DNA of 64,000 nucleotides, taken from NCBI GenBank assembly GCA_963732855.1, contig CAVTBB010000003.1, positions 124,001-188,000 on the forward strand, in the 5' to 3' direction. Every line of letters starts with the position of its first letter. Within the stretch, counting starts at the first letter, position 1. This DNA comes from DASXVU01 sp963732855. Its GTDB lineage: Archaea; Thermoplasmatota; Thermoplasmata; Methanomassiliicoccales; UBA472. Positions 9,002-18,330 of this stretch are shown piece by piece. The position numbers and the translations under genes were made by a program. The notes under the pieces were generated by a model, which did no database searches, was not told the origin of the DNA, and saw only the letters and a list, made by a program, of their open reading frames with translations.

Positions 9002-10222
9002 GTGTCAAGATTGGGTGATGAACAGCTCGACGACTATATCTCCAAGGAAACAAAGGATAAGATGGAGATGGTCGAACGCCAGAACTCCGAACTTCTAGAG
9101 GAGGTAAGGAGGGTAGAAGGCGAAAAGAGATACGTGGAGAGCGAGCTATTCCGGCTTCAGAAGGAACTGAAGCGCATGCGTTCCGAACTGGAGCGGCTGA
9201 AGTCCCCTCCGTTGATCATCGGCAACATCAAGGATGTGCTCGCCGACGGAAGGGTCATCGTGAAGAGTTCGACCGGTCCCGATTTTATCGTAACTACTTC
9301 AGAATATGTCCCGACCGACGAGATCACCGTGGGTGCCAGGGTTGCACTGAACAAGCAGACGCTAGCCGTCATGTCTGTCCTGCCCTCCTCACTGGACCCG
9401 ATCGTCATTGGAGCTGAGATCATCGACAAGCCGACCATATCCTACGACGATGTTGGCGGCCTTGAAGAGCAGATCGTCGAGATCAGGGAGGCGGTAGAAG
9501 ACCCGCTCCTGAGGCCGGAACTGTACAAGAGGGTTGGCATAGAGCCGCCAAAGGGCGTTCTCCTGGTCGGACCTCCAGGTACCGGCAAGACCCTACTGGC
9601 CAAGGCCGTAGCGCACCAGACGAACGCCACTTTCATACGCATGGTAGGCTCGGAGCTGGTCCAGAAATACATTGGAGAAGGCGCCCGCCTGGTCCGTGAG
9701 CTGTTCGAGCTGGCCAAGGACAAGGCTCCGTCCATCGTGTTCATCGACGAGCTTGATTCGATCGGTGCGAAGCGCCTCGATGTCGCCACATCCGGCGATC
9801 GAGAGGTTCAGCGCACCCTGATGCAGCTGCTTGCCGAACTGGACGGGTTCAACCCGCTCGCCGATGTAAAAATCATCGGAGCGACAAACCGTCCGGATAT
9901 TCTGGATGAGGCTCTGCTCAGGCCCGGGCGTTTCGACCGTATCATCGAGATACCGATCCCGAACTACGAAGGCAGGCTGGCCATCTTCAAGATCCAGATG
10001 AAGAAGATGAACGTCGACGATACCGTTGTCGCCATCGAACTTGCGGCCAAGGCTGAGTTCGCCACCGGGGCCGACATTCGAGCCATATGCACAGAGGCCG
10101 GCATGTTCGCCATCCGGGACAACCGCGACTATGTCACGGGAGGCGACTTCGAGAGGGCCATTGCCAAGGTCCTGGAGACCGACGAGATCAAGGGATCTGA
10201 GACCGGGGCGATGTTCGCTTAA
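9002..10222 (+). CDS. pan: Proteasome-activating nucleotidase PAN
   Basis: This is a 406-residue AAA+ ATPase that unfolds substrates and feeds them to the 20S proteasome. In order: an N-terminal coiled coil (about residues 15-70, heptads in EMVERQNSELLEEVRRVEGE), an OB domain (about 75-140), and the AAA module with Walker A GPPGTGKT, Walker B IVFIDELDS and sensor region GATNRPD. The C-terminus ends MFA, a conservative variant of the HbYX motif (Phe for Tyr) that opens the proteasome gate. The start is GTG 9002; a TATA-like CATATATC at 8969-8976 lies about 28 nt upstream, so the transcript is probably leaderless. Proteasome subunits are not in this window. Thermoplasma lacks PAN, which argues against that genus. 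Confidence 0.96.
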   Translation: MSRLGDEQLDDYISKETKDKMEMVERQNSELLEEVRRVEGEKRYVESELFRLQKELKRMRSELERLKSPPLIIGNIKDVLADGRVIVKSSTGPDFIVTTSEYVPTDEITVGARVALNKQTLAVMSVLPSSLDPIVIGAEIIDKPTISYDDVGGLEEQIVEIREAVEDPLLRPELYKRVGIEPPKGVLLVGPPGTGKTLLAKAVAHQTNATFIRMVGSELVQKYIGEGARLVRELFELAKDKAPSIVFIDELDSIGAKRLDVATSGDREVQRTLMQLLAELDGFNPLADVKIIGATNRPDILDEALLRPGRFDRIIEIPIPNYEGRLAIFKIQMKKMNVDDTVVAIELAAKAEFATGADIRAICTEAGMFAIRDNRDYVTGGDFERAIAKVLETDEIKGSETGAMFA

Positions 10223-10363
10223 TAATCCTTTCCTAAACTCCCTTTTCTTTTTTCAGATATTGCACGAAGGTGCAAGCGCTAGATCATCACGGAATGGTGA
10301 TGTTGACTGTGCAATTGGCATAAGTAAGATTTTTAAAAAACAGTAAAATGGGTGGCACAGCCT

Positions 10364-10558
10364 TTAGGATTTCTTACTTCTTCTGCCCTTTGGTTCATTC
10401 ATCGCGGCCATCTCTTCATCCGTCATATCTCTCTCCAGTACGACCGGCCCGATGTAATCGCAATTCTTGCAATGATAGATGATGCCTGTTATCATTGCGT
10501 TCTCGTAGTACAGATCGGACGAGCCGCATTGTGGACAGGTCAGGATTGTATTGGGCAT
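10364..10558 (-). CDS. Small zinc-ribbon protein
   Basis: This 64-residue protein begins MPNTILTCPQCGSSDLYYE. Two CxxC pairs (CPQC, CKNC) form a zinc ribbon in the first 35 residues, and a short charged tail follows. ATG 10558 is chosen because the ribbon then starts close to the N-terminus; the open frame continues to 10594. Small zinc ribbons like this occur widely in archaea, often with nucleic-acid or transcription roles, but none is assigned here. It is convergent with PAN and apparently monocistronic. Confidence 0.75.
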   Translation of the reverse strand: MPNTILTCPQCGSSDLYYENAMITGIIYHCKNCDYIGPVVLERDMTDEEMAAMNEPKGRRSKKS

Positions 10559-10688
10559 AAAAGAGTGTACGGAGCAGCTAGATTTTAAAGGCAATTACCG
10601 GCGGTAGTAACCTCCGAATGATCAGAGTACGACCCGCTGTCTCGAAATCATATTCACCCACAATATGGTTCCATCTTCAGGTCCAAAC

Positions 10689-10859
10689 ATGCTGATTGAG
10701 ACAAGCAATCTGACAAGGGATGCTCTGGCGGCCGACATCGCGATAGTGACCGGGGCCGGCAGGGGAATCGGTCTCGAAACGACCAGAACCCTGCTATGAC
10801 TTGGCGCAAAGGTGGTCATAGCGGAGATCGACGAGCTTTTGAACCAGATGGGCGCTTGA
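10689..10859 (+). pseudogene. Short-chain dehydrogenase N-terminal remnant
   Basis: Only the first Rossmann unit of an SDR is left. From ATG 10689 the frame reads to a nucleotide-binding motif (ADIAIVTGAGRGIGLETTR), is broken by TGA at 10797-10799, and continues in the same frame as LGAKVVIAEIDELL before a second stop at 10857-10859. Intact SDRs are about 250 residues; 56 codons remain. The remnant ends ten bases from the convergent GPN GTPase stop codon, so the rest was deleted. This fills the gap 10559-10868. Confidence 0.8.
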
Positions 10860-10868
10860 ACGTTCCGT

Positions 10869-11633
10869 TCAGTCGCTTCTCAAATCCTCTCCCCCCTGAA
10901 ATGACTGCTGGATGGCGTTGTAGATATCCTCCATCCCTTCCTGCTGTTCGGCGGAGACCGGTGTTATGGTCCGGTACATTCCGATGCTTTCCATCGCCTT
11001 GAACAATTCCAGCGAGAGAGGCACCCGCGAATGGGCCTCATCGTCCATCAGGACGGCATTCAGTGATTCTGGCTCCCTAGACCATTCCAGGACCCGTTCG
11101 AGGTCCTCCTCGTTCAGCATATCGGATTTCGCCAGCACGTTGACGAACGGGATCGCGAACCTGAAATGCGTAGTGGCGCAGAGCATGAGAGACGATACGA
11201 AACCAGACGGTGTCTTAACCAATAGGGGATCGGAGAGGAATACTAGGAACGAATCGTCCTGACCTAGTTGTTCGATGATGACCTGGCTGCTCTGCCTGAA
11301 CGCAAAAAGCTCGATCTGCCCGGGTGTGTCGATCAACACGTAAGGGGTCTTGAATCCGTCGACGGCCGCCACCAGTTCCTTGACATGCAATGCCATCAGG
11401 TCGGCGCACACGATCTGGGCGCCGTTCGGTCCCAGTCCATAGTCCTCCATGACCTCGCTCACCTTGACCCAGTCCCGGATGTCAATGTCCGGTTCGTAAG
11501 GGATGAACTCGGCGCCAGGATCGAGATTGATGGTGATGCAGTCGAGCCCTTCCAAGGTCATCCACTGCTGGAATGCGTAGACCAGGGAGCTCTTGCCGCT
11601 CCCGGCGGTGCCGACGAAATAAATGTTTACCAT
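10869..11633 (-). CDS. GPN-loop GTPase
   Basis: This 254-residue GTPase is related to archaeal PAB0955 and eukaryotic GPN1-3, which take part in RNA polymerase assembly in eukaryotes; the archaeal role is unknown. Visible motifs are the P-loop GTAGSGKSS near the N-terminus, the GPN signature (YGLGPNGA, about residue 70), a G3 motif DTPGQIELF, and a G4-like NVLAKSD. The family acts as a dimer. ATG 11633 is well placed, since MVNIYFVGTAGSGKSS is the normal family N-terminus. The length is normal. Confidence 0.93.
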   Translation of the reverse strand: MVNIYFVGTAGSGKSSLVYAFQQWMTLEGLDCITINLDPGAEFIPYEPDIDIRDWVKVSEVMEDYGLGPNGAQIVCADLMALHVKELVAAVDGFKTPYVLIDTPGQIELFAFRQSSQVIIEQLGQDDSFLVFLSDPLLVKTPSGFVSSLMLCATTHFRFAIPFVNVLAKSDMLNEEDLERVLEWSREPESLNAVLMDDEAHSRVPLSLELFKAMESIGMYRTITPVSAEQQEGMEDIYNAIQQSFQGGEDLRSD

Positions 11634-11779
11634 TGTCGACCAATCCCACTATTCCATCTTAAGAGTTTGCAGATGACGGGACGATTATGGGGCTACATCC
11701 TGTCTTTTCAGAGCATGAAAGGGAATGGATAAAAAAAAGAAGGCTGGAGATGGAGACCCCCCTTTCCATCGGTCGAAGA

Positions 11780-13303
11780 CTACTTTTCGTTCTCGTTCTT
11801 GCAACCTCCATCAGGCCCTTTCTTCCTGCCTCCGACCTTTAGGACTATCCCTAGCACCAGGACCACCAGCAGTGCCTGCATGATCAACAGGTCGATGCCG
11901 GTCAGCACGAACTGGGTTGAACCCCCATTTCCTGAAGCAGTCCCTTCCAGGTTGTTGAGCGTGTCGAAAGCGAACTCCTCGAACCACTTTACCCCGGATG
12001 CGGTCACAGCAGTGATGTTCAAACCATGCGAACCGTCCGGGACCGCCGTGGTATCCAGAGAGTATGCGTAGGGTGCGCTGGTGACGTTGCCCGCGAGGAC
12101 CCCGTCCAGGAAGTACAGAACATGGCTGATCGTGTCAGTGGTCTTGATCGTCGGGGTCAGATACACGATCCCGCTGTTTGTGGGGGGCACGACCATGTCT
12201 ATAGTTACCGGACCAGCCCGCACCTCGAACATAGATTGGGCAGTGCCGAGGACCCCCAGTGTGTCGAATGCGTCGACCTGTAGGACGTGCGTGCCGGCTG
12301 AAAGCACCTCTGAGTCCGCTTGCCATACGAACGGCGCCTTGGACAGAGTTGAGACGATCACACCGTCCAGGTTCAGGGTTAGGTTGGCGATGGAAACAGA
12401 AGCCGTGATGTTAGCAGACACGTTCACCTTTCCGGAGATCACAGTGCCGTTGATCGGATTCGTTATCGTCACGATCGGGGCAGGCGTATCAGATGGTGTC
12501 GTTACGAGATTGTTGATGGTCACCTTCTGTTGCGCGTATCCGTTCCTGTTAACATTGTCCACTGCAGTCACGTTGATCGTATGAGCCCCATTCACGTATT
12601 TCGTGGAATCCACGATCCAGGAGTACGGTGCTGCCGTCAGGGTTCCGATCATCGTTCCATCAACGCGAAGTATTACCGATGTGACCGATGCACCTGCGCC
12701 AGGTGTGGCCGTGGCTATCACGGAGAAGGAGCCTCGGACCGTGGCCGAACTGGCAGGCGCGGTGATCAGGACCGTCGGAGCCGCCACTGTGGTAGTTCCC
12801 ACGGTGAACGTCAGGCCCTGGGTCGCGTCCTTGTAGTAGATCGAAGGACCCATGTAAGCCCTTGCATACATATTGTAGCTTCCAGCTGACGCCGGAACGT
12901 TCAGCGTCCAGGTGAATGTCGCGCTGCCACTGTACGCTTTCTCATTGTAGTTGTACGTCGTGCCCGATGGGTCGGAGACGATGGTCCAGCCCTTGTCAGA
13001 GGGTAACGTTCCGGTGGAACCGCTCAAGGCCGTGAGCAACGACACGCCAAGCTCAGCCCCGCTGCCTTGGCTCCCAGAGACTGAAACTGTGATCGTGATC
13101 TGCTCCCCTGGCGTCGGATTCAGTTTTGAGGCCGACATCGTGATGATGTCTGAGCCCACGATATCGTGGACAGAGCAACTGTTTGCTTGGAGGTCCTTAT
13201 TGCCAATACCTCCGGGCGAACCTAAAACAGGAGCGATCACGGCAAATGCCGTGATAATCGCCCCTACTAGGATTAGGGCGATCATGTTCTTTTTCATCTT
13301 CAT
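11780..13303 (-). CDS. Surface protein with Reeler-like and Ig-like (Big_7-type) domains
   Basis: About 507 residues, exported and membrane-anchored. It has a signal peptide (KKNMIALILVGAIITAFAVIAPVLG), then a domain of about 130 residues (PTPGEQITITVSVSG ... FTWTLNVPASAGSYNMYARA) resembling Reeler/choice-of-anchor folds. Three Ig-like repeats of the bacterial Big_7 type follow (pattern PTVLITAPASSATVRG ... VDGTMIGTLTAAPYSW ... NGAHTINVTAVD). A C-terminal membrane helix (LLIMQALLVVLVLGIVLKV) ends in a basic tail. A TATA-like TTTAAATGG at 13329-13337 lies about 28 nt upstream of ATG 13303; the frame is open to TTG 13309. The likely role is surface binding or a structural layer. No catalytic motif is seen. 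Confidence 0.85.
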   Translation of the reverse strand: MKMKKNMIALILVGAIITAFAVIAPVLGSPGGIGNKDLQANSCSVHDIVGSDIITMSASKLNPTPGEQITITVSVSGSQGSGAELGVSLLTALSGSTGTLPSDKGWTIVSDPSGTTYNYNEKAYSGSATFTWTLNVPASAGSYNMYARAYMGPSIYYKDATQGLTFTVGTTTVAAPTVLITAPASSATVRGSFSVIATATPGAGASVTSVILRVDGTMIGTLTAAPYSWIVDSTKYVNGAHTINVTAVDNVNRNGYAQQKVTINNLVTTPSDTPAPIVTITNPINGTVISGKVNVSANITASVSIANLTLNLDGVIVSTLSKAPFVWQADSEVLSAGTHVLQVDAFDTLGVLGTAQSMFEVRAGPVTIDMVVPPTNSGIVYLTPTIKTTDTISHVLYFLDGVLAGNVTSAPYAYSLDTTAVPDGSHGLNITAVTASGVKWFEEFAFDTLNNLEGTASGNGGSTQFVLTGIDLLIMQALLVVLVLGIVLKVGGRKKGPDGGCKNENEK

Positions 13304-13309
13304 TTCCAA

Positions 13310-13868
13310 GGTGGGCTTTGACGTTGACCATTTAAAGAACTATCCTTTCGTGGACCGATTCATCAGAAGAATCATCCAGATAGGCAGAATTTGACCAAAA
13401 TTTCAAGATCTTACTGACCCTAGGCAGTCGGTCAATGAATAGAACTCTGGCTATCTCGCTCAGAGTCCTTCCGGTGACGCATACAATCAGGGGCCGCAGG
13501 GAGGATAAGTCCCAACAATGGCACAACTTATGGAAATTGACCGGGAGACGGCATTGGCTTGGGGGCTGAGTGCACCTGGGTCGCCCTTGGCCAAACAATG
13601 AGAAGGCCGAACGGGGATAGTTGTGAAGTGAAGGCCTTCTCGAGCATGGTTTGGAAATTCATCAGCAGTGTATAGGCCAAGACCGCTGCCAGAGTCCTGT
13701 GTGAGACAAGTGTCAACTGACCGGATTGGACAAGTAGGTAACTGATGCTATTACTTGGGTGTGCTCAGCACAATTTGAGACAAACAAATTTCAACTAGAG
13801 AATCGAATAGCCATCAGAAGGCGGATAGGGCGTGCTCCACGTCACCGTCGAATGACCGAGGCGCGGGG
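13310..13868. other. Intergenic stretch without a convincing gene
   Basis: This 560-base gap separates the divergent Ig-like and SBBP surface-protein genes. It holds the TATA box of the leftward gene at 13329-13337. On the minus strand near 13590-13710 a frame reads HRTLAAVLAYTLLMNFQTML, which faintly resembles the C-terminal helix of some transposases, but its flanks do not support a gene. It may be a worn mobile-element scar. Confidence 0.4.
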
Positions 13869-16800
13869 ATGCTGAAACCGAAAATACTAATCCTGGTCAT
13901 GTCCGCCCTGATGTTCTTACTGGCAGTTTCGGCACCCTTTGTTTCGGATAGGCCCATCCGCACTGAGCATGACACTCCCCTATCCATATCGGACCCGAAT
14001 CAAGGTGGCGTTAGTTTTGACTATTCAACCATACATTTCACGGAGAACCTAGGACAGTGGCCTTCTGAATTCTATTTCAGGGCGGAGACCAGCTTCGGCG
14101 GGGTTTGGTTTACGAACCGCGGTCCGGTCTGCGAGATCTCTTCTGACAGTGAGGACATGCATGTGGTGGAGATCGCTTTCCAAGATGCCGTTTCGATACC
14201 TGTAGGCCTGGACAAGGCGCCGTTCCGCACTAACTTCTTCATCGGGAAAGAGAGTGAATGGCGTACGGAAATCTCCAGCTATGCACAGATAGTATACAGT
14301 GAGGTATGGCCCGGAGTTGACGTGTCATACCATTTTGATGGTTCGGGTCTGAAGTACGATGTAAGGTTGTCCGCGAATGCGGCCATGGATGCGGTCTCTT
14401 TCGTAGTATCTGGGGCAACCGTGAACCATGTAGATGGAGCGCTCGTTTTGGACCTGGATTCCGGAATCTCCATCAACGATGGCGTTCCAACGGCAGAATA
14501 CGATGATGACGGAACCGACATTCCAGTCTCCTATGCCGTACAAGGATCGGCCTATGGCTTCATGACCAGCGGGTATGACAGGAACAGGAGCATCACCATC
14601 GATCCATTGGTGTATTCGACATACATCGGAGGGAGCGGTAACGACCGGGCTGCCGGGCTCGTAGTGGACAGGGAAGGGTGCGCTTATGTTACCGGAATGA
14701 CCTACTCGATCAACTTTCCAACGACCTCCTGCACCTTCCAGAATTCGGCCGTTCCAAGTGTCAACAATCTCGCCAACGTGTTCGTGCTCAAGCTAGACCA
14801 GACGGGTTCTAACGTCCTGTATTCGACGTTCATCGGAGGAAGTGGCAACGACCATGGGGCCGGTATCGCAATTGACGCCCGAGGAAACGCATATGTAACG
14901 GGGTTCACCGGCTCGACGGACTTTCCCACCACGGCCGGTGCTTATCAGGTGACCAAAACCGGAGCGTCAAATCTTGATGATGATGTGTTCGTGCTCAAAC
15001 TTGATAGGACAGGTTCCGTATTGGAGTATTCCACATATGTTGGGGGAAGCGGCCATGAGCAGGGGTCAGGCATCAAGATCGATGCTGACGGAAACGCTTA
15101 CATCGCCGGGTTCACCAGTTCGTCCAACTTCCCCACCACATCCAACTCTTATCAGAGGACATACGGCGGTGGCGATGAATATGATGGCGGGGACGCCTTC
15201 GTGTTCAAGCTGAACCCAACTGGATCCGGTCTGACATTTTCCACATACATTGGTACCGACGCGAACGACCAGGCAATGGCGGTTGCCCTGGACCCACAGA
15301 GGAATATCTACATTACCGGATATTCCAGGTCGTCCAATTTCCCGACCAGTTTGACAGCTTTCCAAACCGAGAATGAGGGAATAGGCGACATCTTCGTGGT
15401 GAAGCTCGACCAGACTGGCACCTTCATGCTCTACTCCACATTGGTCGGGGGCAGCACTGACGACTACGCTACTGCGCTGTTCGCCGATGACCAGGGTAAC
15501 GTCTATGTTGCCGGCCATACCCTTTCGTCCAACTTCCCTATCACGACCGGTTCATTCCAGACCGGGTTCGGAGGCGTATTCGACGCTTTCATTTTCAAGT
15601 TGGACCCGCTCGGTTCTAACCTGCTGTACTCTACATTTATTGGAGGGAATGCGTATGACAAAGCATACGCTGTAACGGTGGATGCGAACGGATCAGCATA
15701 TATGACGGGGTCATCTAACTCGATGGACTTCCCGACGACCTACGGCACTTACCGTGATAAGAAGACAGGAACCACTGAAGCGTACGTCCTAAGACTGGAC
15801 CCGAACGGGACGACCTTGCTCAACTCCTCATACCTTGGAGGGCATGCATGGAGCGAAGGGTTTGCTATCGACATCAGCGGGCTAGGAACGGCTCATGTGG
15901 CCGGCTTCACCAGCTCCACGGACTTCCCTGTGTCGGAAACAGGTTTCCAGAGATCATACGGTGGTAGTTATGACGCTTTCTCGCTAATGATCACCTTAGC
16001 TGATGCACTGCCAGAGGCGCCGACCGACCTGACGGGGACGCCGGGGGAATTCCGGGTGACCCTGAATTGGGTCCCGCCGGTCAGGACTGGTGCAAATATC
16101 GACCACTACGTCATATACCGGGACGGGGTCGATATCGATCACGTGACAACCACAACAGCATCGGTCAATGACCTGTTGCCGGGACGATCCTATCAATTCT
16201 ATGTAAGGGCTCACAACTCAGCCGGGTTGGGCCCCCCCAGCGAGGCGAGGGCTGTTGCGCCTAGCGTTGAAGATGTACCGACTATGCCACTCAGCCTGAC
16301 AGGCGTTAGCCGCGAAAGACAGGTGATGCTCCAGTGGAGCCCCCCAGTCTATACTGGCACCTCCAATTTGTCAGGCTATTATATCTACTATGGACCGGTC
16401 TCGGCGAATACCATCTATGGAGGGCTGATACCTGCTGGGACAACATCCTGGGCAGTGAGTGGCTTGGGCTTCGACACCCCCTATCATTTTGCGGTATCGG
16501 CATTTAACGGGGCTGGTGAAGGTGCCTTGTCGATACCGATCTCCTTGAGAACTGAGGAGCACAAGGCAAACATTACAGGTCGAATATTAGATCCGTCCGG
16601 AAACCCAATGTCCGATGTCAAGGTGGAACTGGAAAACGGTATCTACGACATCACCGATTCCGGGGGGAACTTCGATCTGAATGCCGTTCCGGGCAATCAT
16701 ACCTTGATAATTTCGGGAGACAATATCCGGACGGAGACCATAATCAAAGAGGTTCCACCGGAAGGAGTCAACCTAGGAACTCTTGAAACGATCAAGGCAG

Positions 16801-16913
16801 AAGAGTCTGTCGTGGCGACCTTATTTCTCCCCATCGCTGTAGGATTGATCCTGTCAGCGATCGGCATCGGGACATTAATGGTCATTAAAAGGAGAAGAGC
16901 CGGAAAAAGTTAA
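13869..16913 (+). CDS. SBBP-repeat surface protein with FN3 and carboxypeptidase-regulatory-like domains
   Basis: 1014 residues. A signal peptide (MLKPKILILVMSALMFLLAVSAP) leads to a DUF7948-type domain (ENLGQWPSEFYFRAETSFGG, about residues 55-245). Seven SBBP repeats follow, each about 57-65 residues, opening like YSTYIGGSGND and containing GNAYVTGFT-S-DFPTT; they should form one beta-propeller. Two FN3 domains (about 715-895), a CarboxypepD_reg-like beta-sandwich (ITGRILDPSGNPMSDVKV, about 900-970) and a C-terminal membrane helix with a KRRR tail complete it. GGGG just before ATG 13869 is a weak ribosome site. It is a cell-surface protein, probably for binding or structure. The propeller should be closed, since the first and last repeats are similar in length. 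Confidence 0.9.
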   Translation: MLKPKILILVMSALMFLLAVSAPFVSDRPIRTEHDTPLSISDPNQGGVSFDYSTIHFTENLGQWPSEFYFRAETSFGGVWFTNRGPVCEISSDSEDMHVVEIAFQDAVSIPVGLDKAPFRTNFFIGKESEWRTEISSYAQIVYSEVWPGVDVSYHFDGSGLKYDVRLSANAAMDAVSFVVSGATVNHVDGALVLDLDSGISINDGVPTAEYDDDGTDIPVSYAVQGSAYGFMTSGYDRNRSITIDPLVYSTYIGGSGNDRAAGLVVDREGCAYVTGMTYSINFPTTSCTFQNSAVPSVNNLANVFVLKLDQTGSNVLYSTFIGGSGNDHGAGIAIDARGNAYVTGFTGSTDFPTTAGAYQVTKTGASNLDDDVFVLKLDRTGSVLEYSTYVGGSGHEQGSGIKIDADGNAYIAGFTSSSNFPTTSNSYQRTYGGGDEYDGGDAFVFKLNPTGSGLTFSTYIGTDANDQAMAVALDPQRNIYITGYSRSSNFPTSLTAFQTENEGIGDIFVVKLDQTGTFMLYSTLVGGSTDDYATALFADDQGNVYVAGHTLSSNFPITTGSFQTGFGGVFDAFIFKLDPLGSNLLYSTFIGGNAYDKAYAVTVDANGSAYMTGSSNSMDFPTTYGTYRDKKTGTTEAYVLRLDPNGTTLLNSSYLGGHAWSEGFAIDISGLGTAHVAGFTSSTDFPVSETGFQRSYGGSYDAFSLMITLADALPEAPTDLTGTPGEFRVTLNWVPPVRTGANIDHYVIYRDGVDIDHVTTTTASVNDLLPGRSYQFYVRAHNSAGLGPPSEARAVAPSVEDVPTMPLSLTGVSRERQVMLQWSPPVYTGTSNLSGYYIYYGPVSANTIYGGLIPAGTTSWAVSGLGFDTPYHFAVSAFNGAGEGALSIPISLRTEEHKANITGRILDPSGNPMSDVKVELENGIYDITDSGGNFDLNAVPGNHTLIISGDNIRTETIIKEVPPEGVNLGTLETIKAEESVVATLFLPIAVGLILSAIGIGTLMVIKRRRAGKS

Positions 16914-17313
16914 CCCCCCAAAGTTATAGAGAGGCAAATGCCGGTCTTCCTGGTTGGAGGTACATTGACCGCACATTTATCGAATCCCCCCAAATTTCAT
17001 CTAGGAATCGAAATTTGGCACTACCATCTCTGTTTTAAACTAAGAGCTCCAATGATAAAGAGAGGTTAACAAAATGGCCTCTCTTTGGTTTTGTATGGGT
17101 AAAAACCGATTTCTGTTAGAATCGAATGACATTAAAGATTTCGAAGATCTCTTATTTGATCTACTATAAGTTAGCTTTAGTTTTTAGGTATCCAGCGTAG
17201 TCCGATGAACGGCGAGTCATCACCATTCAAGCATCATTTTGGGAGGGCGGGAGCCTTCCCAAACTATCCTAAATGAAATCATTTACCCACACGAAGTTGA
17301 AGAGAACCACAAA
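16914..17313. other. Intergenic stretch downstream of SBBP gene
   Basis: AT-rich sequence with short pyrimidine tracts. A 9-bp dyad (AAAGAGAGG at 17057-17065 with CCTCTCTTT at 17078-17086) followed by T-rich sequence could end the SBBP transcript, although it lies about 145 nt after the stop. No open frame with coding character is seen before the small membrane gene. Confidence 0.4.
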
Positions 17314-17457
17314 ATGGCAATATCAATGAATTGGGGAGCCCTCGGGCTCGGGTCGGTCCTGGCGTTCATCATAGGATGGTTTCTCTTTGGTCTGCTTGGA
17401 GCGGTTTTGCTGGCCATCGTGGTGCTGATCCTAATGGGGATTCTAAGGATCCGATAG
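17314..17457 (+). CDS. Small hydrophobic membrane protein
   Basis: From ATG 17314 this is 47 residues, nearly all hydrophobic and glycine-rich (WGALGLGSVLAFIIGWFLF, GLLGAVLLAIVVLILMG), ending in the basic LRIR. It would form one long or two short membrane helices with glycine-zipper-like spacing. The frame is open from 17239, but the extra residues lack coding character, and AAGTTGAAGAG upstream of 17314 is only a weak ribosome site. No family is recognised. It is too short to be certain it is expressed. Confidence 0.5.
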   Translation: MAISMNWGALGLGSVLAFIIGWFLFGLLGAVLLAIVVLILMGILRIR

Positions 17458-17810
17458 TGATCGAAAGGAATTCCTCACGCCAAACAGCTCGGGAGTCGTT
17501 GAAATAGCTTGCTCCCGAAGCAAAACGGCAGAGGATTCCCACAAAAAAAATTAACCGAGGGATGGGTCTTCTCGACCATTCCTCATTGTAAACATCCATG
17601 ATTTTCCGAAGCATCGTGGTCATTCTCAGCCCAATCTCCGAAAATACAAACTATCAGAAGCGTATAACTACCCGAGGAAAGTGACGATTGAAGTACACTA
17701 ACTTTCCTCAATACAATTAGAATTCGGATGGGGTTAGTTCTGGAAGGACATCAGAAATGAGTTTCATTTAGCTTGTCCTCTGGAGAGAAAATAGAAGATT
17801 GGGTGAGGAG
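17458..17810. other. Intergenic stretch, no gene seen
   Basis: AT-rich spacer between two short genes. An A8 tract occurs near 17542. I see no promoter strong enough to call and no structured RNA. The sequence GGTGAGGAG immediately before 17811 is the ribosome site of the next gene. Confidence 0.4.
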
Positions 17811-18131
17811 ATGGATATAAAAATCAAAGGTGTATTAGTTAGGATCTGGAAAAAGTTGGACGAGATCGAACATTCAATAGATCATAGCATCAAGAACAAG
17901 GAAAATGAGATTAAACGGGTTCTAGAGAAATTGGTGGATTCCTTGGACAAATTGATCTATAACGAAAATTTCTTCGGTAAACCATACCCCGAGGTCCTGG
18001 TTCTGCATGAATTAAAAGCCCTATTGAAGGAAGCGGACGGACCGGCCTTAGAAACGAATATCAAGAAGACAAAAGAGACGATCTACAGCCTGTTGGTCAA
18101 AGAGAAACGTGCCCAGAGAAGCTGGAGCTAA
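17811..18131 (+). CDS. Small helical charged protein, unknown function
   Basis: This 106-residue, Lys/Glu-rich, almost entirely helical protein includes IWKKLDEIEHSIDHSIKNKENEIKRVLEKLVDSL, which fits an amphipathic coiled coil, and a second helical half with LHELKALLKEADG. It has no cysteine, signal peptide or membrane segment. ATG 17811 is preceded by GGTGAGGAG at good spacing, better than the in-frame TTG at 17799. It has no recognisable family and stands alone between gaps, so it is probably lineage-specific. Confidence 0.55.
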   Translation: MDIKIKGVLVRIWKKLDEIEHSIDHSIKNKENEIKRVLEKLVDSLDKLIYNENFFGKPYPEVLVLHELKALLKEADGPALETNIKKTKETIYSLLVKEKRAQRSWS

Positions 18132-18330
18132 GTAACGTCCATCTCGACCAAAGCAAGACTGCCAGATGCGAGTGCTCCCTAGATAATGCTAGGGTGGTGG
18201 TACTACGGATAACTAGTCCCCTTCCTTTTGACCGATACGTTTGAAGTTGAACCGCAAGAGAGCAGATTATTTCTAATCAATGGGGGGTTCATCACCTTGT
18301 TAAAGGTGATTGGGTAGTGAGGGACAGGGG

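Noticed and set aside
13528..13716. Transposase C-terminal fragment in the surface-protein gap
   Set aside because: Only one helix-like stretch resembles a transposase; no catalytic motif and no inverted repeats could be found.
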